From NCBI GenBank assembly GCA_018713305.1, contig DVFI01000062.1:1-37067 (forward strand): a DNA stretch of 37,067 bases, read 5' to 3'. Both the position numbers and the translations under genes were made by a program. Within the stretch, counting starts at the first letter, position 1; each line of letters opens with the position of its first letter. A model generated the notes under the pieces. That model did no database searches, was not told the DNA's origin, and worked only from the letters and a program-made list of their open reading frames with translations. Positions 23,249-33,632 of the stretch are shown here, piece after piece. This DNA comes from Candidatus Avichristensenella intestinipullorum. GTDB taxonomy: Bacteria > Bacillota > Clostridia > Christensenellales > Aristaeellaceae.

Positions 23249-25042
23249 ATGAGGCTTGATCATATCCGCAATTTCTGCATCATCGCCCATATCGACCATG
23301 GCAAAAGCACGCTGGCCGACCGCCTGCTGGAGGCGACGGGCGTGTTTGAAAAGCGGGAGATGGTGGACCAGATTCTGGACAGCATGGAGCTGGAGCGCGA
23401 GCGCGGCATTACCATCAAGTCCAAGGCCGTGCGCATGCAGTACCGGGCCCGCGACGGCCAGACCTACACCCTCAACCTGATAGACACCCCCGGCCATGTG
23501 GACTTTTCCTACGAGGTTTCGCGGGCGCTGGCCGCCTGCGAGGGCGCGCTGCTGGTGGTGGACGCCACGCAGGGCATCGAGGCGCAGACGCTTGCCAACG
23601 TCTATATGGCGCTGGATCATGACCTGGAGATTATCCCCGTCATCAATAAAATCGACCTGCCCTCCGCGCAGCCCGAAACGGTGCGCGCGGAAATCGAGGA
23701 CGTTATCGGGCTGGACGCCTCCTACGCGCCGCTGGTCAGCGCCAAGCTGGGCACGGGCGTGGAAGACGTGCTCGAGGCGGTCGTGCAGCATATTCCGCCG
23801 CCCCGCGGGGACGAGAACAAGCCCCTGCAGGCGCTGGTGTTCGATTCGTTCTATGACAACTATCGCGGCGCTATCTGCTATGTGCGCGTGATGCAGGGGC
23901 AGGTGCGCGCGGGCACGTGCATTCGCATGATGGCCACGGGCGCTACCTTTGACGCCGTGGAAGTCGGCTCCTTCCGGCCGGGCTATGCGCCCATGGACGC
24001 TCTTTTGCCGGGCGATGTGGGCTATATCGGCGCGTCCATCAAGGACGTGCGGGATACCCGCGTGGGCGACACCATTACCGACGATGCCAACCCGGCCGAC
24101 GCGCCGTTGCCCGGCTACCGCCAGGTAAACCCCATGGTATTCTGCGGAATTTATCCCGCCGACGGCGCGGACTATGAAGCCCTGCGCGACGCGCTGGAAA
24201 AGCTGCGCCTCAACGACGCCTCGCTCTCCTTCGAGCCGGAAACGTCCGCCGCGCTGGGATATGGCTTCCGCTGCGGTTTTCTGGGCCTTTTGCACATGGA
24301 AATCATCCAGACGCGGCTGGAGCGGGAGTTTGATTTGGACCTGATTACCACCGCCCCCAGCGTCATCTATGAGCTGACCCGGACGGACGGCGCGGAAATG
24401 ACCATCGACAACCCCACCAACCTGCCCGACGTCTCCCAGATTGCCGAAATGCGCGAGCCCTACGTCCTGGCGCATATCCATACGCCGCAGGAATTCGTCG
24501 GCGCGCTGATGGAGCTGTGCCAGCAGAAGCGCGGCGTTTTCCGCGACATGCAGTACGAGGGCAGCCGCGTGGTGCTCCGCTACGAGATGCCGCTCAATGA
24601 AATCATCTTTGACTTTTTCGACCAGCTCAAATCCCGCTCGCGGGGCTATGCCTCCCTGGACTATGAGCTGTGCGGCTATGAAAAGAGCGACCTGGTGAAG
24701 CTGGACATCCTTCTCAACGGCGAAATCTGCGACGCCCTGTCCATGATTGTCCATCGCGACCGGGCCTATGCCCGGGGCCGCTCCATCGCCGAAAAGCTCA
24801 AGGAAGTCATCCCGCGCCAGCAGTTTGAAATCCCCATTCAGGCAGCCATCGGCGGCAAAATCATCGCGCGCGAGACCGTCAAGGCCGTGCGCAAGGACGT
24901 GCTGGCCAAGTGCTACGGCGGCGACATCACGCGTAAAAAGAAACTGCTGGAAAAGCAGAAGGAAGGCAAGAAGCGCATGCGCCAGGTGGGCACGGTGGAG
25001 GTGCCCAGCGAGGCGTTTATGGCGGTTCTGAAGATGGACTGA
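23249..25042 (+). CDS. lepA: Elongation factor 4 (LepA)
   Basis: Ribosome-bound translational GTPase that acts on elongating or initiating ribosomes, 597 aa, normal for the family. The G domain has AHIDHGKST (G1), DTPGHVDF (G3) and NKIDLP (G4). EF-G-like domains II, III and V follow, and the LepA-specific C-terminal domain carries [20 protein letters not shown]. The ATG at 23249 gives the family N-terminus [14 protein letters not shown] and has a GGAG-type site upstream. It heads the housekeeping operon, with hemW 10 bp downstream. Confidence 0.98.
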   Translation: MRLDHIRNFCIIAHIDHGKSTLADRLLEATGVFEKREMVDQILDSMELERERGITIKSKAVRMQYRARDGQTYTLNLIDTPGHVDFSYEVSRALAACEGALLVVDATQGIEAQTLANVYMALDHDLEIIPVINKIDLPSAQPETVRAEIEDVIGLDASYAPLVSAKLGTGVEDVLEAVVQHIPPPRGDENKPLQALVFDSFYDNYRGAICYVRVMQGQVRAGTCIRMMATGATFDAVEVGSFRPGYAPMDALLPGDVGYIGASIKDVRDTRVGDTITDDANPADAPLPGYRQVNPMVFCGIYPADGADYEALRDALEKLRLNDASLSFEPETSAALGYGFRCGFLGLLHMEIIQTRLEREFDLDLITTAPSVIYELTRTDGAEMTIDNPTNLPDVSQIAEMREPYVLAHIHTPQEFVGALMELCQQKRGVFRDMQYEGSRVVLRYEMPLNEIIFDFFDQLKSRSRGYASLDYELCGYEKSDLVKLDILLNGEICDALSMIVHRDRAYARGRSIAEKLKEVIPRQQFEIPIQAAIGGKIIARETVKAVRKDVLAKCYGGDITRKKKLLEKQKEGKKRMRQVGTVEVPSEAFMAVLKMD

Positions 25043-25052
25043 CGGGGGACGC

Positions 25053-26141
25053 ATGGACGGTATCGGGCTGTATCTGCATATTCCCTTCTGCGCGCGCAAG
25101 TGCGCGTATTGCGATTTCGCCTCGTTTGCGGGCCGGGAGGACATGGCGCCCGCCGTGCTGGCGGCCATGCGCGATGAAATGCGCCGCGCGAAAGGCCTGA
25201 AAATCGCTACGGTGTACCTGGGCGGCGGCACGCCCACCTGCCTGCGCACGGAGCAGCTTCTGGGCCTGCTGGCGGAGGCGAAGGCCTGCTTTGACATAGC
25301 GCCCGGGGCGGAAGTGACCGTCGAGGCCAACCCGGGCACGGTGGATGCCGCCAAGCTGGCCGCCCTGCGCGAGGCGGGCGTAAATCGCCTCTCGCTGGGC
25401 GCGCAGGCGATGCAGGATGCGCTGCTGGAAACGCTGGGCCGTATCCATCGCTGGGCGGATGTGGAGCGCGCCGTGTCGGACGCGCGCAGCGCCGGATTTG
25501 ACAACATCAGCCTGGATTTGATGTACGGCCTGCCCGGCCAGACGCCGGCGGATTTTCGCGCGTCGCTGGATGCGGCGCTGTCCCTGTCTCCGCGCCATCT
25601 TTCGCTGTACAGCCTCATCGTGGAGGAAAATACGCCATTCCATGCGCGCTATGCGGACCATCCCGAGCTTCTGCCCGGGGAGGACGCGCTGTGCGAAATG
25701 GCGGACGACGCGCTGTGGATGGCCGAATCCGCCGGCCTGCTCCGCTACGAGATTTCCAACTACGCGCAGCCGGGCTTTGCTTCGCAGCATAACCTGGGGT
25801 ACTGGCTGCGCCGGGATTATCTGGGCATTGGCTGCGCCGCGCATTCGCTGCTGCATAATTTCCGGTGGGGCAACGCCGCTACGCTGGAAGGCTACCTGGC
25901 GGGAAAGCGGGACGAAGAAATCGTCGTTTCCGAGGAGGAGGTCCGTTTTGAGCGGCTGATGCTGGGATTGCGCCTGGTGGACGGCATCGCATGGGGCGAA
26001 CAGGCGCTGTTTGACCAGTTCCGCCCGGCGCTGGAAAAGCTGCGCATGCGCGGGCTGATGGAATGGGACGAGGAGCGCGTGTGGCTGACGCCGCGCGGGC
26101 TGGATGTGCAAAACCGCGTGCTGGCGGAGCTGATGCCATGA
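25053..26141 (+). CDS. hemW: Radical SAM heme chaperone HemW
   Basis: Radical SAM protein, 362 aa, often annotated as oxygen-independent coproporphyrinogen III oxidase. The cluster motif CARKCAYCDF (13-22), with Phe after the third Cys and Asp, is the HemW form rather than the HemN form, so heme binding and transfer is more likely than coproporphyrinogen oxidation. Other family blocks are YLGGGTPTCL, EANPGTV, GVNRLSLGAQ and YEISNYAQPG. It is translated just behind lepA, as in many Firmicutes, and overlaps the next gene by ATGA. Confidence 0.93.
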   Translation: MDGIGLYLHIPFCARKCAYCDFASFAGREDMAPAVLAAMRDEMRRAKGLKIATVYLGGGTPTCLRTEQLLGLLAEAKACFDIAPGAEVTVEANPGTVDAAKLAALREAGVNRLSLGAQAMQDALLETLGRIHRWADVERAVSDARSAGFDNISLDLMYGLPGQTPADFRASLDAALSLSPRHLSLYSLIVEENTPFHARYADHPELLPGEDALCEMADDALWMAESAGLLRYEISNYAQPGFASQHNLGYWLRRDYLGIGCAAHSLLHNFRWGNAATLEGYLAGKRDEEIVVSEEEVRFERLMLGLRLVDGIAWGEQALFDQFRPALEKLRMRGLMEWDEERVWLTPRGLDVQNRVLAELMP

Positions 26142-26986
26142 TTGCCCCGCGGCCTCGTGTCCGGAAAAGGCGGTGGCCCAGGCGGCTGCTGCTGACGGCG
26201 CTGGCGCTGGCGCTGCTGGCGGGCGCCGCGCTGTTTCAGGGGCTGGTGGTGCGCACCTATCAGGTCAAAAGCGCCAAGCTCGACAGCGGGGCGGAAATAC
26301 GGCTGGTCGTCCTGACCGATTTGCACGGCGCTGTGTACGGCGAGCGGCAGGAACCCATTGTCAGGCGCGTGGCGCAGCTGCGGCCCGACGCCATTTGCCT
26401 GGTGGGGGACATGGTGGACGACCGCGTTTCGCCGGAAGGCACGCGCGTGCTTCTGGAACAGATTGCGGGCCTTGCGCCCACGTTTTATGTGACCGGCAGC
26501 CATGAATACTGGTCGCCGGAGCGCGAGCAAATCGTGCCGATGTTCACGCACTATGGCGTGACCGTGCTGCAAGGACAGACCGTCTCCGTTACCCTGAACG
26601 GCCAGCGCGTGGCCTTCAGCGGGCTGAACGACCCGGTCTATACCCCCAATTACGGCTACGACGTGCTCCTGCGCCCCTTTGAAAACCTGGATTCGGACGC
26701 CTTTCATATCCTGCTTTCCCATCGCCCCGACCCCATAGAGACCTTTGCGCAATATGGCTTTGATCTCGTCCTCTCCGGCCACACCCACGGCGGCCAGGTG
26801 CGCGTGCCCTTTTTGCTCAACGGCCTGTACGCGCCGGATCAGGGCTGGTTTCCTCCCTATGCCGGCGGCCTGTATCAGGTGGGCGGCAGCGCCCTGGTGG
26901 TCAGTCGCGGCCTTTCCTATGACCCGCAGCTCCCCCGCGTTTTCAACCCGCCGGAGATTGTCCTGGTCCGCGTGACCGGTCCATGA
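26138..26986 (+). CDS. Membrane-anchored metallophosphoesterase
   Basis: Calcineurin-like phosphoesterase, 282 aa, of the YkuE/YaeI type. A basic N-terminus and one membrane helix (about 17-38) precede the metal motifs LTDLHG, GDMVDD, GSHEY (Ser in place of the usual Asn of GNHE), LSHRPD and GHTHGGQ. Relatives hydrolyse phosphodiester or pyrophosphate bonds in envelope lipids; the substrate here is not known. The start overlaps the hemW stop codon, so translation is coupled. It is inserted between hemW and hrcA, which are often adjacent. No obvious terminator separates it from the CIRCE promoter region. Confidence 0.88.
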   Translation: MIAPRPRVRKRRWPRRLLLTALALALLAGAALFQGLVVRTYQVKSAKLDSGAEIRLVVLTDLHGAVYGERQEPIVRRVAQLRPDAICLVGDMVDDRVSPEGTRVLLEQIAGLAPTFYVTGSHEYWSPEREQIVPMFTHYGVTVLQGQTVSVTLNGQRVAFSGLNDPVYTPNYGYDVLLRPFENLDSDAFHILLSHRPDPIETFAQYGFDLVLSGHTHGGQVRVPFLLNGLYAPDQGWFPPYAGGLYQVGGSALVVSRGLSYDPQLPRVFNPPEIVLVRVTGP

Positions 26987-27062
26987 AGCCGCCCGGTTTG
27001 CGTGTTCAAAAATCGTTAAAACAACATTCATACGGGAAAACTGAAAACAGGCGGTTTGACTA

Positions 27063-27091
27063 TTGACAAAGAACGTCAAACATGCTATCCT
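27063..27091 (+). promoter_or_regulatory. Heat-shock promoter of hrcA-grpE-dnaK-dnaJ
   Basis: TTGACA (27063-27068), a 17 bp spacer and TATCCT (27086-27091), with transcription expected to begin just before the CIRCE element. Confidence 0.85.
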
Positions 27092-27101
27092 ATGCCCGTG
27101 G

Positions 27102-27128
27102 TTAGCACTCGACGATTGAGAGTGCTAA
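27102..27128 (+). promoter_or_regulatory. CIRCE operator (HrcA binding site)
   Basis: TTAGCACTC-N9-GAGTGCTAA, a perfect match to the CIRCE consensus, placed at about +4 to +30 of the transcript. HrcA bound here represses the operon until heat stress diverts GroEL. It is the only CIRCE seen in the window. Confidence 0.98.
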
Positions 27129-27155
27129 TAACCGGAGAAAGGAGGCGGGCGAATC

Positions 27156-28226
27156 GTGCGGCTGGACGAACGAAAGTATCGCATATTGCAGGCCATCATC
27201 GACGACTACATCATGACGGCCATGCCGGTTGGCTCGCGGACGATTTCCAAAAAGTATGACATTGGCGGCCTCTCCTCGGCGACCATCCGGAACGAGATGA
27301 GCGACCTGGAGGAGCTGGGGTATCTGGAACAGCCGCACACCTCGGCGGGGCGCGTCCCTTCGCTCAAGGCATACCGGCTGTATGTGGAAAATCTGCTGCG
27401 CGGCGCGCATACGCTGCCGGCGGAGGAGGCGCGGGCGCTGCGCAACCACTTCGACGTGCGCGCGCGCCAGGTGGAGAACGTCATCGCCAACGCGGCGCGG
27501 GCCATTTCCGACGTCACGCGCTACACCGCGGTGGTGACCGCACCCAGACCCCGCACGCCGCGCATCCGGCGGGTGCAGCTGGTGCCGGTGAGCGAGGGCG
27601 CGGCGCTGCTGGTGCTGGTAACGGACGCGGGGACGGTGAAGGACGCGCTGATTCCGGTGGACGCGGCGATGAGCGCGGACGATTTGCATGCGGTGAGCAA
27701 CCTGCTCTCCGAGCAGTTGGAAGGCGCGACGTCCGCGCAGGTGAGGGAGCGCCTTTCCGCGCTCGGGGACGTGTTCCGGGAGCACCGGCAGGTGTTCGAT
27801 GAGGTGCTGGAGGCCGCCGAACGCAGCAGCCCCATGGACGTGATGGTGGGCGGACGGTCGAATATCCTGCACTATCCGGAATACTCGGATACGGAGAAGG
27901 CGCGGGCGGTTTTAAGCGTGCTGGAGACGCGCGACAAGCTCCTGCGGCTGATGCAGGGCTCGCCCCAGATGACCTTCACCATCCGCATTGGCGACGAAAC
28001 CGGCATGCCGGAGACGAGCGACTGCTCGGTGGTCTCCATGACCTACCGCCTCGGCGACGAGACCTCCGGCACCATCGGCGTCATCGGGCCCATGCGCATG
28101 CAGTATGCGCGCGTCATCCCGGTGCTGGATTATATGGGCAAGGCGCTCGGCGAGCTGTTGGGCGGACAGAGCGCGACGATACCCAAGGGAAAGGGAAAGA
28201 GGAAAGAAGATGCAACCGAAGGATAA
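27156..28226 (+). CDS. hrcA: Heat-inducible repressor HrcA
   Basis: Negative regulator of class I heat-shock genes, 356 aa. The N-terminal winged helix includes LDERKYRILQAIIDDYI, GSRTISKKYDIGGLSSATIRN and LEELGYLEQPHTSAGRVPS. The C-terminal part contains GTIGVIGPMRMQYARVIPVL, the usual end-of-family block. It starts at GTG 27156 behind AAAGGAGG. It is autoregulated through the CIRCE element directly upstream. Its 3' end overlaps grpE by 17 bp. Confidence 0.97.
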   Translation: MRLDERKYRILQAIIDDYIMTAMPVGSRTISKKYDIGGLSSATIRNEMSDLEELGYLEQPHTSAGRVPSLKAYRLYVENLLRGAHTLPAEEARALRNHFDVRARQVENVIANAARAISDVTRYTAVVTAPRPRTPRIRRVQLVPVSEGAALLVLVTDAGTVKDALIPVDAAMSADDLHAVSNLLSEQLEGATSAQVRERLSALGDVFREHRQVFDEVLEAAERSSPMDVMVGGRSNILHYPEYSDTEKARAVLSVLETRDKLLRLMQGSPQMTFTIRIGDETGMPETSDCSVVSMTYRLGDETSGTIGVIGPMRMQYARVIPVLDYMGKALGELLGGQSATIPKGKGKRKEDATEG

Positions 28227-28812
28227 CAGCCCCAAGGATACCAACCCCAAGGACACCCGCCCGAACGAGACCACTCCCGAGACGCCCGAGGCGGGCGCGG
28301 GCCCCGGCGCGCAGGAGCAGAGAGACCCTGCGCAGGAGGACGCGCAGGCCCTGGCCGAAAAGCTGGCTGAAAAGCTGGCCGAAGCGGAACGGCAGCGCGA
28401 CGAGTACCTGGATATGGCGCAGCGCCTGCAGGCGGAGTTTGACAACTTCCGCCGCCGCAACAACGCCGTGCGCTCGGAGGCCTGGGAGGATGGAGCGCGG
28501 GAGACGGTGGCGTTGATGCTGCCTGTGATTGACAACCTGGAGCGCGCGCTGGAGGCGGCCAAGGACAAGACGCCGCTGCGCCAAGGCGTGGAGATGGTGC
28601 ACAAGCAGATGCTCGAGCTGCTGGCCAAGCGCGGCGTTACGGTCATCGACCGCGTAGGCGAGGCGTTCGATCCCGAGCTGGAAAACGCAGTCATGCAGGC
28701 GGACCCCTCCGAGGGCGAGCCGGGCACGGTTTGCACGGTGCTGCAAAAGGGCTACCGTACCGCGAACCGGATTATTCGCCATGCGGCAGTACGCGTGGTC
28801 GCGGCCGAATAG
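28210..28812 (+). CDS. grpE: Nucleotide exchange factor GrpE
   Basis: Releases ADP from DnaK. 200 aa with an acidic, low-complexity N-terminus containing three PKDTNP-like repeats, a long dimerisation coiled coil (about 50-90), the family block AEFDNFRRRNN and the C-terminal beta domain (FDPELENAVM ... VLQKGYRTANRIIRHAAVRV). The ATG at 28210 lies within the hrcA coding region, so translation is coupled. Confidence 0.97.
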   Translation: MQPKDNSPKDTNPKDTRPNETTPETPEAGAGPGAQEQRDPAQEDAQALAEKLAEKLAEAERQRDEYLDMAQRLQAEFDNFRRRNNAVRSEAWEDGARETVALMLPVIDNLERALEAAKDKTPLRQGVEMVHKQMLELLAKRGVTVIDRVGEAFDPELENAVMQADPSEGEPGTVCTVLQKGYRTANRIIRHAAVRVVAAE

Positions 28813-28871
28813 GCTGCTTCATATAGATTTTCACAGACGATTTCGGCTTTTATCAATAAGGAGGAACTATC

Positions 28872-30698
28872 ATGAGTAAGATTATCGGCATCGACCTGGG
28901 CACCACCAACTCCTGCGTCGCCGTCATGGAAGGCGGCGAGGCGACGGTTATCCCCAACGCGGAAGGCTCCCGTACCACTCCGTCGGTCGTGGCCTTTACC
29001 AAGGACGGCGAGCGCCTGGTAGGCCAGGTCGCCAAGCGCCAGGCTGTTACCAACCCGGACCGCACCGTCATCTCCATCAAGCGCGAGATGGGCACGGCCC
29101 ATAAAATCAATATCGACGGCAAGGCCTATACGCCGCAGGAAATCTCCGCGTTTATCCTGCAAAAGCTCAAGACGGACGCGGAAAGCTATCTGGGGCAGAA
29201 GGTGACCCAGGCCGTGATCACCGTGCCCGCATACTTCAACGACAGCCAGCGTCAGGCCACCAAGGATGCGGGCCGCATCGCGGGCCTGGAAGTGCTGCGC
29301 ATTATCAACGAGCCGACGGCGGCCTCTCTGGCGTACGGCCTGGATAAGGAAGGCAGCCAGAAAATCCTCGTGTACGACTTGGGCGGCGGCACCTTCGACG
29401 TATCGCTGCTGGAAATCGGCGACGGCGTCTTTGAGGTGCTGGCCACCAACGGCAACACCCGCCTGGGCGGCGACGACTTTGACCAGCGCGTCATCGATTA
29501 CATTGCTGAAGAGTTCAAGCGCACCGACGGCGTGGACCTGCGCAAGGACCGCATGGCGCTGCAGCGTCTGAAGGAAGCGGCCGAAAAAGCCAAGATTGAG
29601 CTGTCCGGCGTCATGAGCGCCAACATCAACCTGCCCTTCATCACCGCGGACGCCAACGGCCCGCGCCATCTGGATATCACGCTCACCCGCGCCAAGTTCG
29701 ACGAGCTGACGCGCGACCTGGTCGACGCGACCATCAAGCCCATGCAGCAGGCGCTCAAGGACGCCGGCCTGACCGCGTCGCAGATTGACAAGGTCATTCT
29801 CGTGGGCGGCTCTACCCGCATTCCCGCCGTGCAGGAAGCGGTCAAGCGCATCACGGGCAAGGACCCCTTCAAGGGCATCAACCCCGACGAGTGCGTGGCC
29901 GTGGGCGCGGCGATTCAGGGCGGCGTGCTGGGCGGCGAGGTCAAGGACGTGCTGCTGCTGGACGTGACGCCGCTGTCGCTGGGCATCGAGACCATGGGCG
30001 GCGTGTTCACGCGCCTGATTGACCGCAACACCACCATCCCGACCACCAAGAGCCAGATTTTCTCCACCGCCGCCGACGGACAGACCACGGTAGAAGTCCA
30101 CGTCCTGCAGGGCGAGCGCGAGATGGCCGCCCACAACAAGACCCTCGGCCGCTTCCAGCTGACCGGCATCGCGCCCGCGCCGCGCGGCGTGCCGCAGATT
30201 GAAGTCACCTTCAATATCGACCGCAACGGCATCGTCAACGTCAGCGCCAAGGACCTGGGCACCGGCAACGAGCAGAAGGTGACCATTACCGCTTCGACCA
30301 ACCTGACCGAAGAGGAAATCCAGCAGCGCGTCAAGGAGGCGGAACAGTACGCCGAGGAAGACCGCCGCAACAAGGAGCAGGTGGAAACCGTCAACCGCGC
30401 CGACAGCCTCATCTACGAGACGGAAAAGCAGCTCAAGGATTTGGGCGATAAGCTTTCGGCCGAAGACAAGGCAACGGTCGAGGCGGAGCTGGAGACGCTC
30501 AAAAAAGCGCGCGAAAGCAACGACGCCGGCCAGATTAAGACCGCCATGGAAGGCTTCAGCGATAAAGTCTATCAGATTTTCGGCAAGATTTATCAGCAGC
30601 AGCCGGGCCAGCAGACCCCGCCGACGGGCGACCCCGGCGCGGACGCGGGCCAGACCAACGCGGACGGCAGCGTGGACGCGGACTACGACGTGAAGTAA
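28872..30698 (+). CDS. dnaK: Chaperone DnaK (Hsp70)
   Basis: Main cytosolic Hsp70, 608 aa. The ATPase domain begins [18 protein letters not shown] and includes [12 protein letters not shown] and [11 protein letters not shown]. The substrate-binding domain contains [17 protein letters not shown] and the helical lid, and the tail is Gly/Asp/Pro-rich. This is the Firmicutes form, without the extra ATPase loop of Gram-negative DnaK. AAGGAGG lies 9 nt before the ATG. Expression is from the CIRCE promoter; no separate promoter is obvious in the 59 bp gap after grpE. Confidence 0.99.
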   Translation: MSKIIGIDLGTTNSCVAVMEGGEATVIPNAEGSRTTPSVVAFTKDGERLVGQVAKRQAVTNPDRTVISIKREMGTAHKINIDGKAYTPQEISAFILQKLKTDAESYLGQKVTQAVITVPAYFNDSQRQATKDAGRIAGLEVLRIINEPTAASLAYGLDKEGSQKILVYDLGGGTFDVSLLEIGDGVFEVLATNGNTRLGGDDFDQRVIDYIAEEFKRTDGVDLRKDRMALQRLKEAAEKAKIELSGVMSANINLPFITADANGPRHLDITLTRAKFDELTRDLVDATIKPMQQALKDAGLTASQIDKVILVGGSTRIPAVQEAVKRITGKDPFKGINPDECVAVGAAIQGGVLGGEVKDVLLLDVTPLSLGIETMGGVFTRLIDRNTTIPTTKSQIFSTAADGQTTVEVHVLQGEREMAAHNKTLGRFQLTGIAPAPRGVPQIEVTFNIDRNGIVNVSAKDLGTGNEQKVTITASTNLTEEEIQQRVKEAEQYAEEDRRNKEQVETVNRADSLIYETEKQLKDLGDKLSAEDKATVEAELETLKKARESNDAGQIKTAMEGFSDKVYQIFGKIYQQQPGQQTPPTGDPGADAGQTNADGSVDADYDVK

Positions 30699-30751
30699 GC
30701 AACCCAATTCGCAGGCGAAAGGGCGCCGCCTGCCGCCGGTTCGGAGGGTCC

Positions 30752-30779
30752 GGGCCGTCGGCGGGGCCGGCGGCCCTTT
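30752..30779 (+). terminator. Hairpin between dnaK and dnaJ
   Basis: GGGCCGTCGGC and GCCGGCGGCCC pair with one mismatch around a GGG loop, followed by only TTT. It may attenuate transcription into dnaJ or mark an mRNA processing site, giving more DnaK than DnaJ. Confidence 0.5.
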
Positions 30780-30806
30780 GGCGTGCCAGCAGAAGGCGGT
30801 GTGAAT

Positions 30807-31943
30807 TTGGCCAAGCGGGATTATTACGAGGTGCTCGGCGTATCCAAGAACGCAACGGAGGCGGAAATCAAAACCGCGTACCGGCACAAGGCAAAGGAAT
30901 GCCACCCGGACCTGCACCCGGACGACAAGGCCGCCGAGGAACGGTTCAAGGAAATCAACGAGGCGTACGAGGTGCTCTCCGACGCCAACCGGCGCGCGCG
31001 CTACGACCAGTTCGGCCACGAAGGGCCGAACATGGGGGGCGCGGGCGGTTTTGACTTTGGAGGCGGCTTTGGCGGGTTCGGCGGCTTTGGCGATATTTTC
31101 GATACGTTTTTCGGCGGAGGCAGCCGGCAGACGCGCAACGGCCCCGAACGCGGGGCGGATTTGCGCTACGACGTGACCATCACGTTCGAGGAAGCCGCCT
31201 TTGGGTGCAAAAAAACCTTCAAGTTCCAGCGCAGCGAAAACTGCGAGGCGTGCCATGGGACGGGGGCCAAGGACGGGTCCTCCCTGAAAAGATGCACAGT
31301 CTGCAACGGCACGGGAACCGTGCGGACGACCACCAACTCGCTCTTTGGGTCCATGGTGACGCAGCGGCCGTGCTCCGCCTGCAACGGCACGGGCCAGGTG
31401 ATTACCGAAAAATGCCCCGGGTGCGGGGGCGCGGGCCGCGTGCGCGCTACGCGCACGGCGACGGTGAACATCCCCGCCGGCATTGACAACGGCCAGGTGA
31501 TCACCATGACGGGCCACGGAGAGCCGGGCCTGCGCGGCGGCCCGCCGGGGGATTTGCATGTGTACGTTGCGGTCAGGCCGCACAAGCTCTTCAAGCGGGA
31601 AGGGTACAATCTCTATTGCGAAATTCCCCTTTCCTTTACGCAGGCGGCGCTGGGGGGCACCCTGGAAATCCCCACGCTGGAAGGCCCCATGGAACACCAT
31701 ATCCCCGAAGGCACCCAGACGGATACCGAGTTCCGCTTTCGCGGAAAGGGCATTCAGATGCTCCGCTCCTCCGGCCGGGGCGACCTGTTCGTGCGGGTGC
31801 GCGTGGACGTCCCGCGCCGCCTGAGCGACCGGCAGAAGGAGCTGCTCAAGCAGTTCGAGGACTCCCTGACCGGGAAGGAATATGAAACGCGCAAGTCGTT
31901 CTTTGAGCGCATGCGCGACCTGTTCAGCGACGGACGAAACTGA
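30807..31943 (+). CDS. dnaJ: Chaperone DnaJ (Hsp40)
   Basis: Co-chaperone that stimulates DnaK, about 378 aa. The J domain has DYYEVLGV and the HKAKECHPDLHPDD segment. A Gly/Phe-rich region (about 70-110), a zinc domain with four CxxCxGxG-type repeats (CEACHGTG, CTVCNGTG, CSACNGTG, CPGCGGAG) and the C-terminal beta domains follow. Note that the J-domain HPD is present as CHPDLHPDD. The start is uncertain: TTG 30807 gives the family N-terminus MAKRDYYE and is best spaced from AAGGCGG; GTG at 30801 or 30783 are alternatives. Confidence 0.96.
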   Translation: MAKRDYYEVLGVSKNATEAEIKTAYRHKAKECHPDLHPDDKAAEERFKEINEAYEVLSDANRRARYDQFGHEGPNMGGAGGFDFGGGFGGFGGFGDIFDTFFGGGSRQTRNGPERGADLRYDVTITFEEAAFGCKKTFKFQRSENCEACHGTGAKDGSSLKRCTVCNGTGTVRTTTNSLFGSMVTQRPCSACNGTGQVITEKCPGCGGAGRVRATRTATVNIPAGIDNGQVITMTGHGEPGLRGGPPGDLHVYVAVRPHKLFKREGYNLYCEIPLSFTQAALGGTLEIPTLEGPMEHHIPEGTQTDTEFRFRGKGIQMLRSSGRGDLFVRVRVDVPRRLSDRQKELLKQFEDSLTGKEYETRKSFFERMRDLFSDGRN

Positions 31944-31963
31944 TACGCAGGGAGGGATGGGGC

Positions 31964-32902
31964 ATGGACTGGCTGAAAGTGACCGTGCGCACCAACACGG
32001 CAGGCGCGGACATGGTCAGCGAGGCGCTGATGCGCGCGGGCGCGTCCGGCACGCTGATAGAAGACCGGATGGACGCGCAGGCAGAGCTGGAAAACCCCGC
32101 CAAGTGGGATATGGTAGACCCCGCTTTGGTCGAAGCCATGGACGAGGACGTCCTCGTGCACGCCTATCTGCCGCAGGATGCTTCGACCCTGGAGCGCGTG
32201 GCGTCGCTGCGGGCAACGCTGGAGGCGCTGACGCCGGACGCGATTGGCTTTGACGCCGGCGCGCGGACGCTCTCGGTAGAAAACGTGCGCGAAGAGGACT
32301 GGGCGGAAAACTGGAAGCGGTACTACAAGCCCTTCCGGGCAGGCCGGCGCCTGGTCGTCAAGCCGGTCTGGGAGCCCTTTGCCGCCGGGCCGGACGACAG
32401 AATCGTCGAAATCGACCCGGGCATGGCCTTTGGCAACGGAACGCATGAAACCACCTATATGTGCCTGGAACTGCTGGAAAGCTGTCTGCGGCCGGGCGAT
32501 ACGGTGCTGGATGTGGGCACCGGCTCGGGCATCCTGGCGCTGGCGGCCGCCCGGCTGGGCGCATCCCATGCCCTGGGCGTGGACATCGACCCGGTGGCGG
32601 TGCGCGTGGCGCGCGAAAACATCGCGCGAAACGGCCTGGAAAGCGTGGTGGAGGTGCGCCAGGGGGATTTGCTGCAGGGCCTGAACGTGCAGGCGGATGT
32701 GGTGCTTGCCAACATCATCGCCGACGCGGTCATCCTGCTCAGCGGCGCGGTGCGCGCGCATCTGAAGCAGGGCGGCGCGTTCCTGTGCTCCGGCATCATT
32801 CGCGACAGGGAAGCGGACGTGCGCGCGGCATTGCAGGCGGCGGGCTTTGCGGTGGAACGCGCAGAATACAGGGGCGAATGGGTCGCCCTGGTGGCGAGGT
32901 AA
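31964..32902 (+). CDS. prmA: Ribosomal protein L11 methyltransferase PrmA
   Basis: SAM-dependent trimethylation of ribosomal protein L11. 312 aa, the normal length. The N-terminal L11-recognition domain is followed by the linker EEDWAENWKRYYKPFRAG, the block DPGMAFGNGTHETT, the SAM motif LDVGTGSGILALAA, DIDPVAVRVARENI and the catalytic-site LANII. GGGAGG precedes the ATG. It lies 20 bp after dnaJ, as in other Firmicutes. Confidence 0.96.
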   Translation: MDWLKVTVRTNTAGADMVSEALMRAGASGTLIEDRMDAQAELENPAKWDMVDPALVEAMDEDVLVHAYLPQDASTLERVASLRATLEALTPDAIGFDAGARTLSVENVREEDWAENWKRYYKPFRAGRRLVVKPVWEPFAAGPDDRIVEIDPGMAFGNGTHETTYMCLELLESCLRPGDTVLDVGTGSGILALAAARLGASHALGVDIDPVAVRVARENIARNGLESVVEVRQGDLLQGLNVQADVVLANIIADAVILLSGAVRAHLKQGGAFLCSGIIRDREADVRAALQAAGFAVERAEYRGEWVALVAR

Positions 32903-32906
32903 GGGC

Positions 32907-33632
32907 ATGCATCGGTTTTATTTTGACGAAGCGAAGCGGCAGCGGGACAGCGTGCTCCTGGACGAGGCGGAGGCACGCCATGCCGTGCAGGTTCTGCGCC
33001 TGAAGAAGGGCGCGCGGGTGGTGCTGCTGGACGGACTGGGCGGCGTGTTTGAAGCGGAGCTGACCGAGGCGGGAAAGCGTGTGACCGCGCGCATTCTCCG
33101 CCAGCTGCCGGACGGGGAACCGCGCGTGCGCGTGACGCTGTACCAGGGCTTGCCCAAGTCCGACAAGCTGGAGACCATTTTGCAAAAGTGCACCGAGCTG
33201 GGCGTGCATGCGCTGCAGCCGGTGCTGTTCTCCCGCTGCGTCAAGGAACCGGGGAAAAACGCGGAAAAGAGCCTGCAGCGCCTTCGCCGCGTGGCGCGCG
33301 AGGCGGCCAAGCAGTGCGGCCGGGGCCAGGTGCCCATGGTCGGCCAGACCAAACCGCTGACGGAGCTGCTGGAGCGCATCGCCGGGCATGACAGGGTGCT
33401 GGTGCCCTGGGAGGAGGCGGCGGACACGCATATCGCCGACGCGCTGGGCAGCGAGCCGCCCCAGGAAATCGCGCTGGTCATCGGGCCGGAAGGCGGCATC
33501 ACGGCGGAGGAAATCGAACAGCTGCGCGGCGTGGGCGCGCGCGTGGTCACCATGGGCCCGCGCATCCTGCGCACCGAGACGGCGGGCATGGCGGCGCTCA
33601 GCGCCATTCTGACGCTGACGGGGGATTTGTAA
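32907..33632 (+). CDS. rsmE: 16S rRNA m3U1498 methyltransferase RsmE
   Basis: SPOUT-class methyltransferase, 241 aa. The N-terminal PUA-like domain (RHAVQVLRLKKGARVVLLDG) is followed by the trefoil-knot domain with LYQGLPKSDKLETILQKCTELGV, IGPEGGITAEEI and the C-terminal knot GPRILRTETAGMAALSAIL. It starts 4 nt after prmA and overlaps mtaB by one base (TAATG). Confidence 0.96.
   Translation: MHRFYFDEAKRQRDSVLLDEAEARHAVQVLRLKKGARVVLLDGLGGVFEAELTEAGKRVTARILRQLPDGEPRVRVTLYQGLPKSDKLETILQKCTELGVHALQPVLFSRCVKEPGKNAEKSLQRLRRVAREAAKQCGRGQVPMVGQTKPLTELLERIAGHDRVLVPWEEAADTHIADALGSEPPQEIALVIGPEGGITAEEIEQLRGVGARVVTMGPRILRTETAGMAALSAILTLTGDL

Noticed and set aside
22616-25618. Minus-strand open frame of 1000 codons opposite lepA and hemW
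   Set aside because: Shadow of lepA and hemW; no recognisable motifs or start signal.
28752-31700. Minus-strand open frame of 982 codons opposite dnaK/dnaJ
   Set aside because: Codon-bias shadow of two highly conserved chaperone genes.
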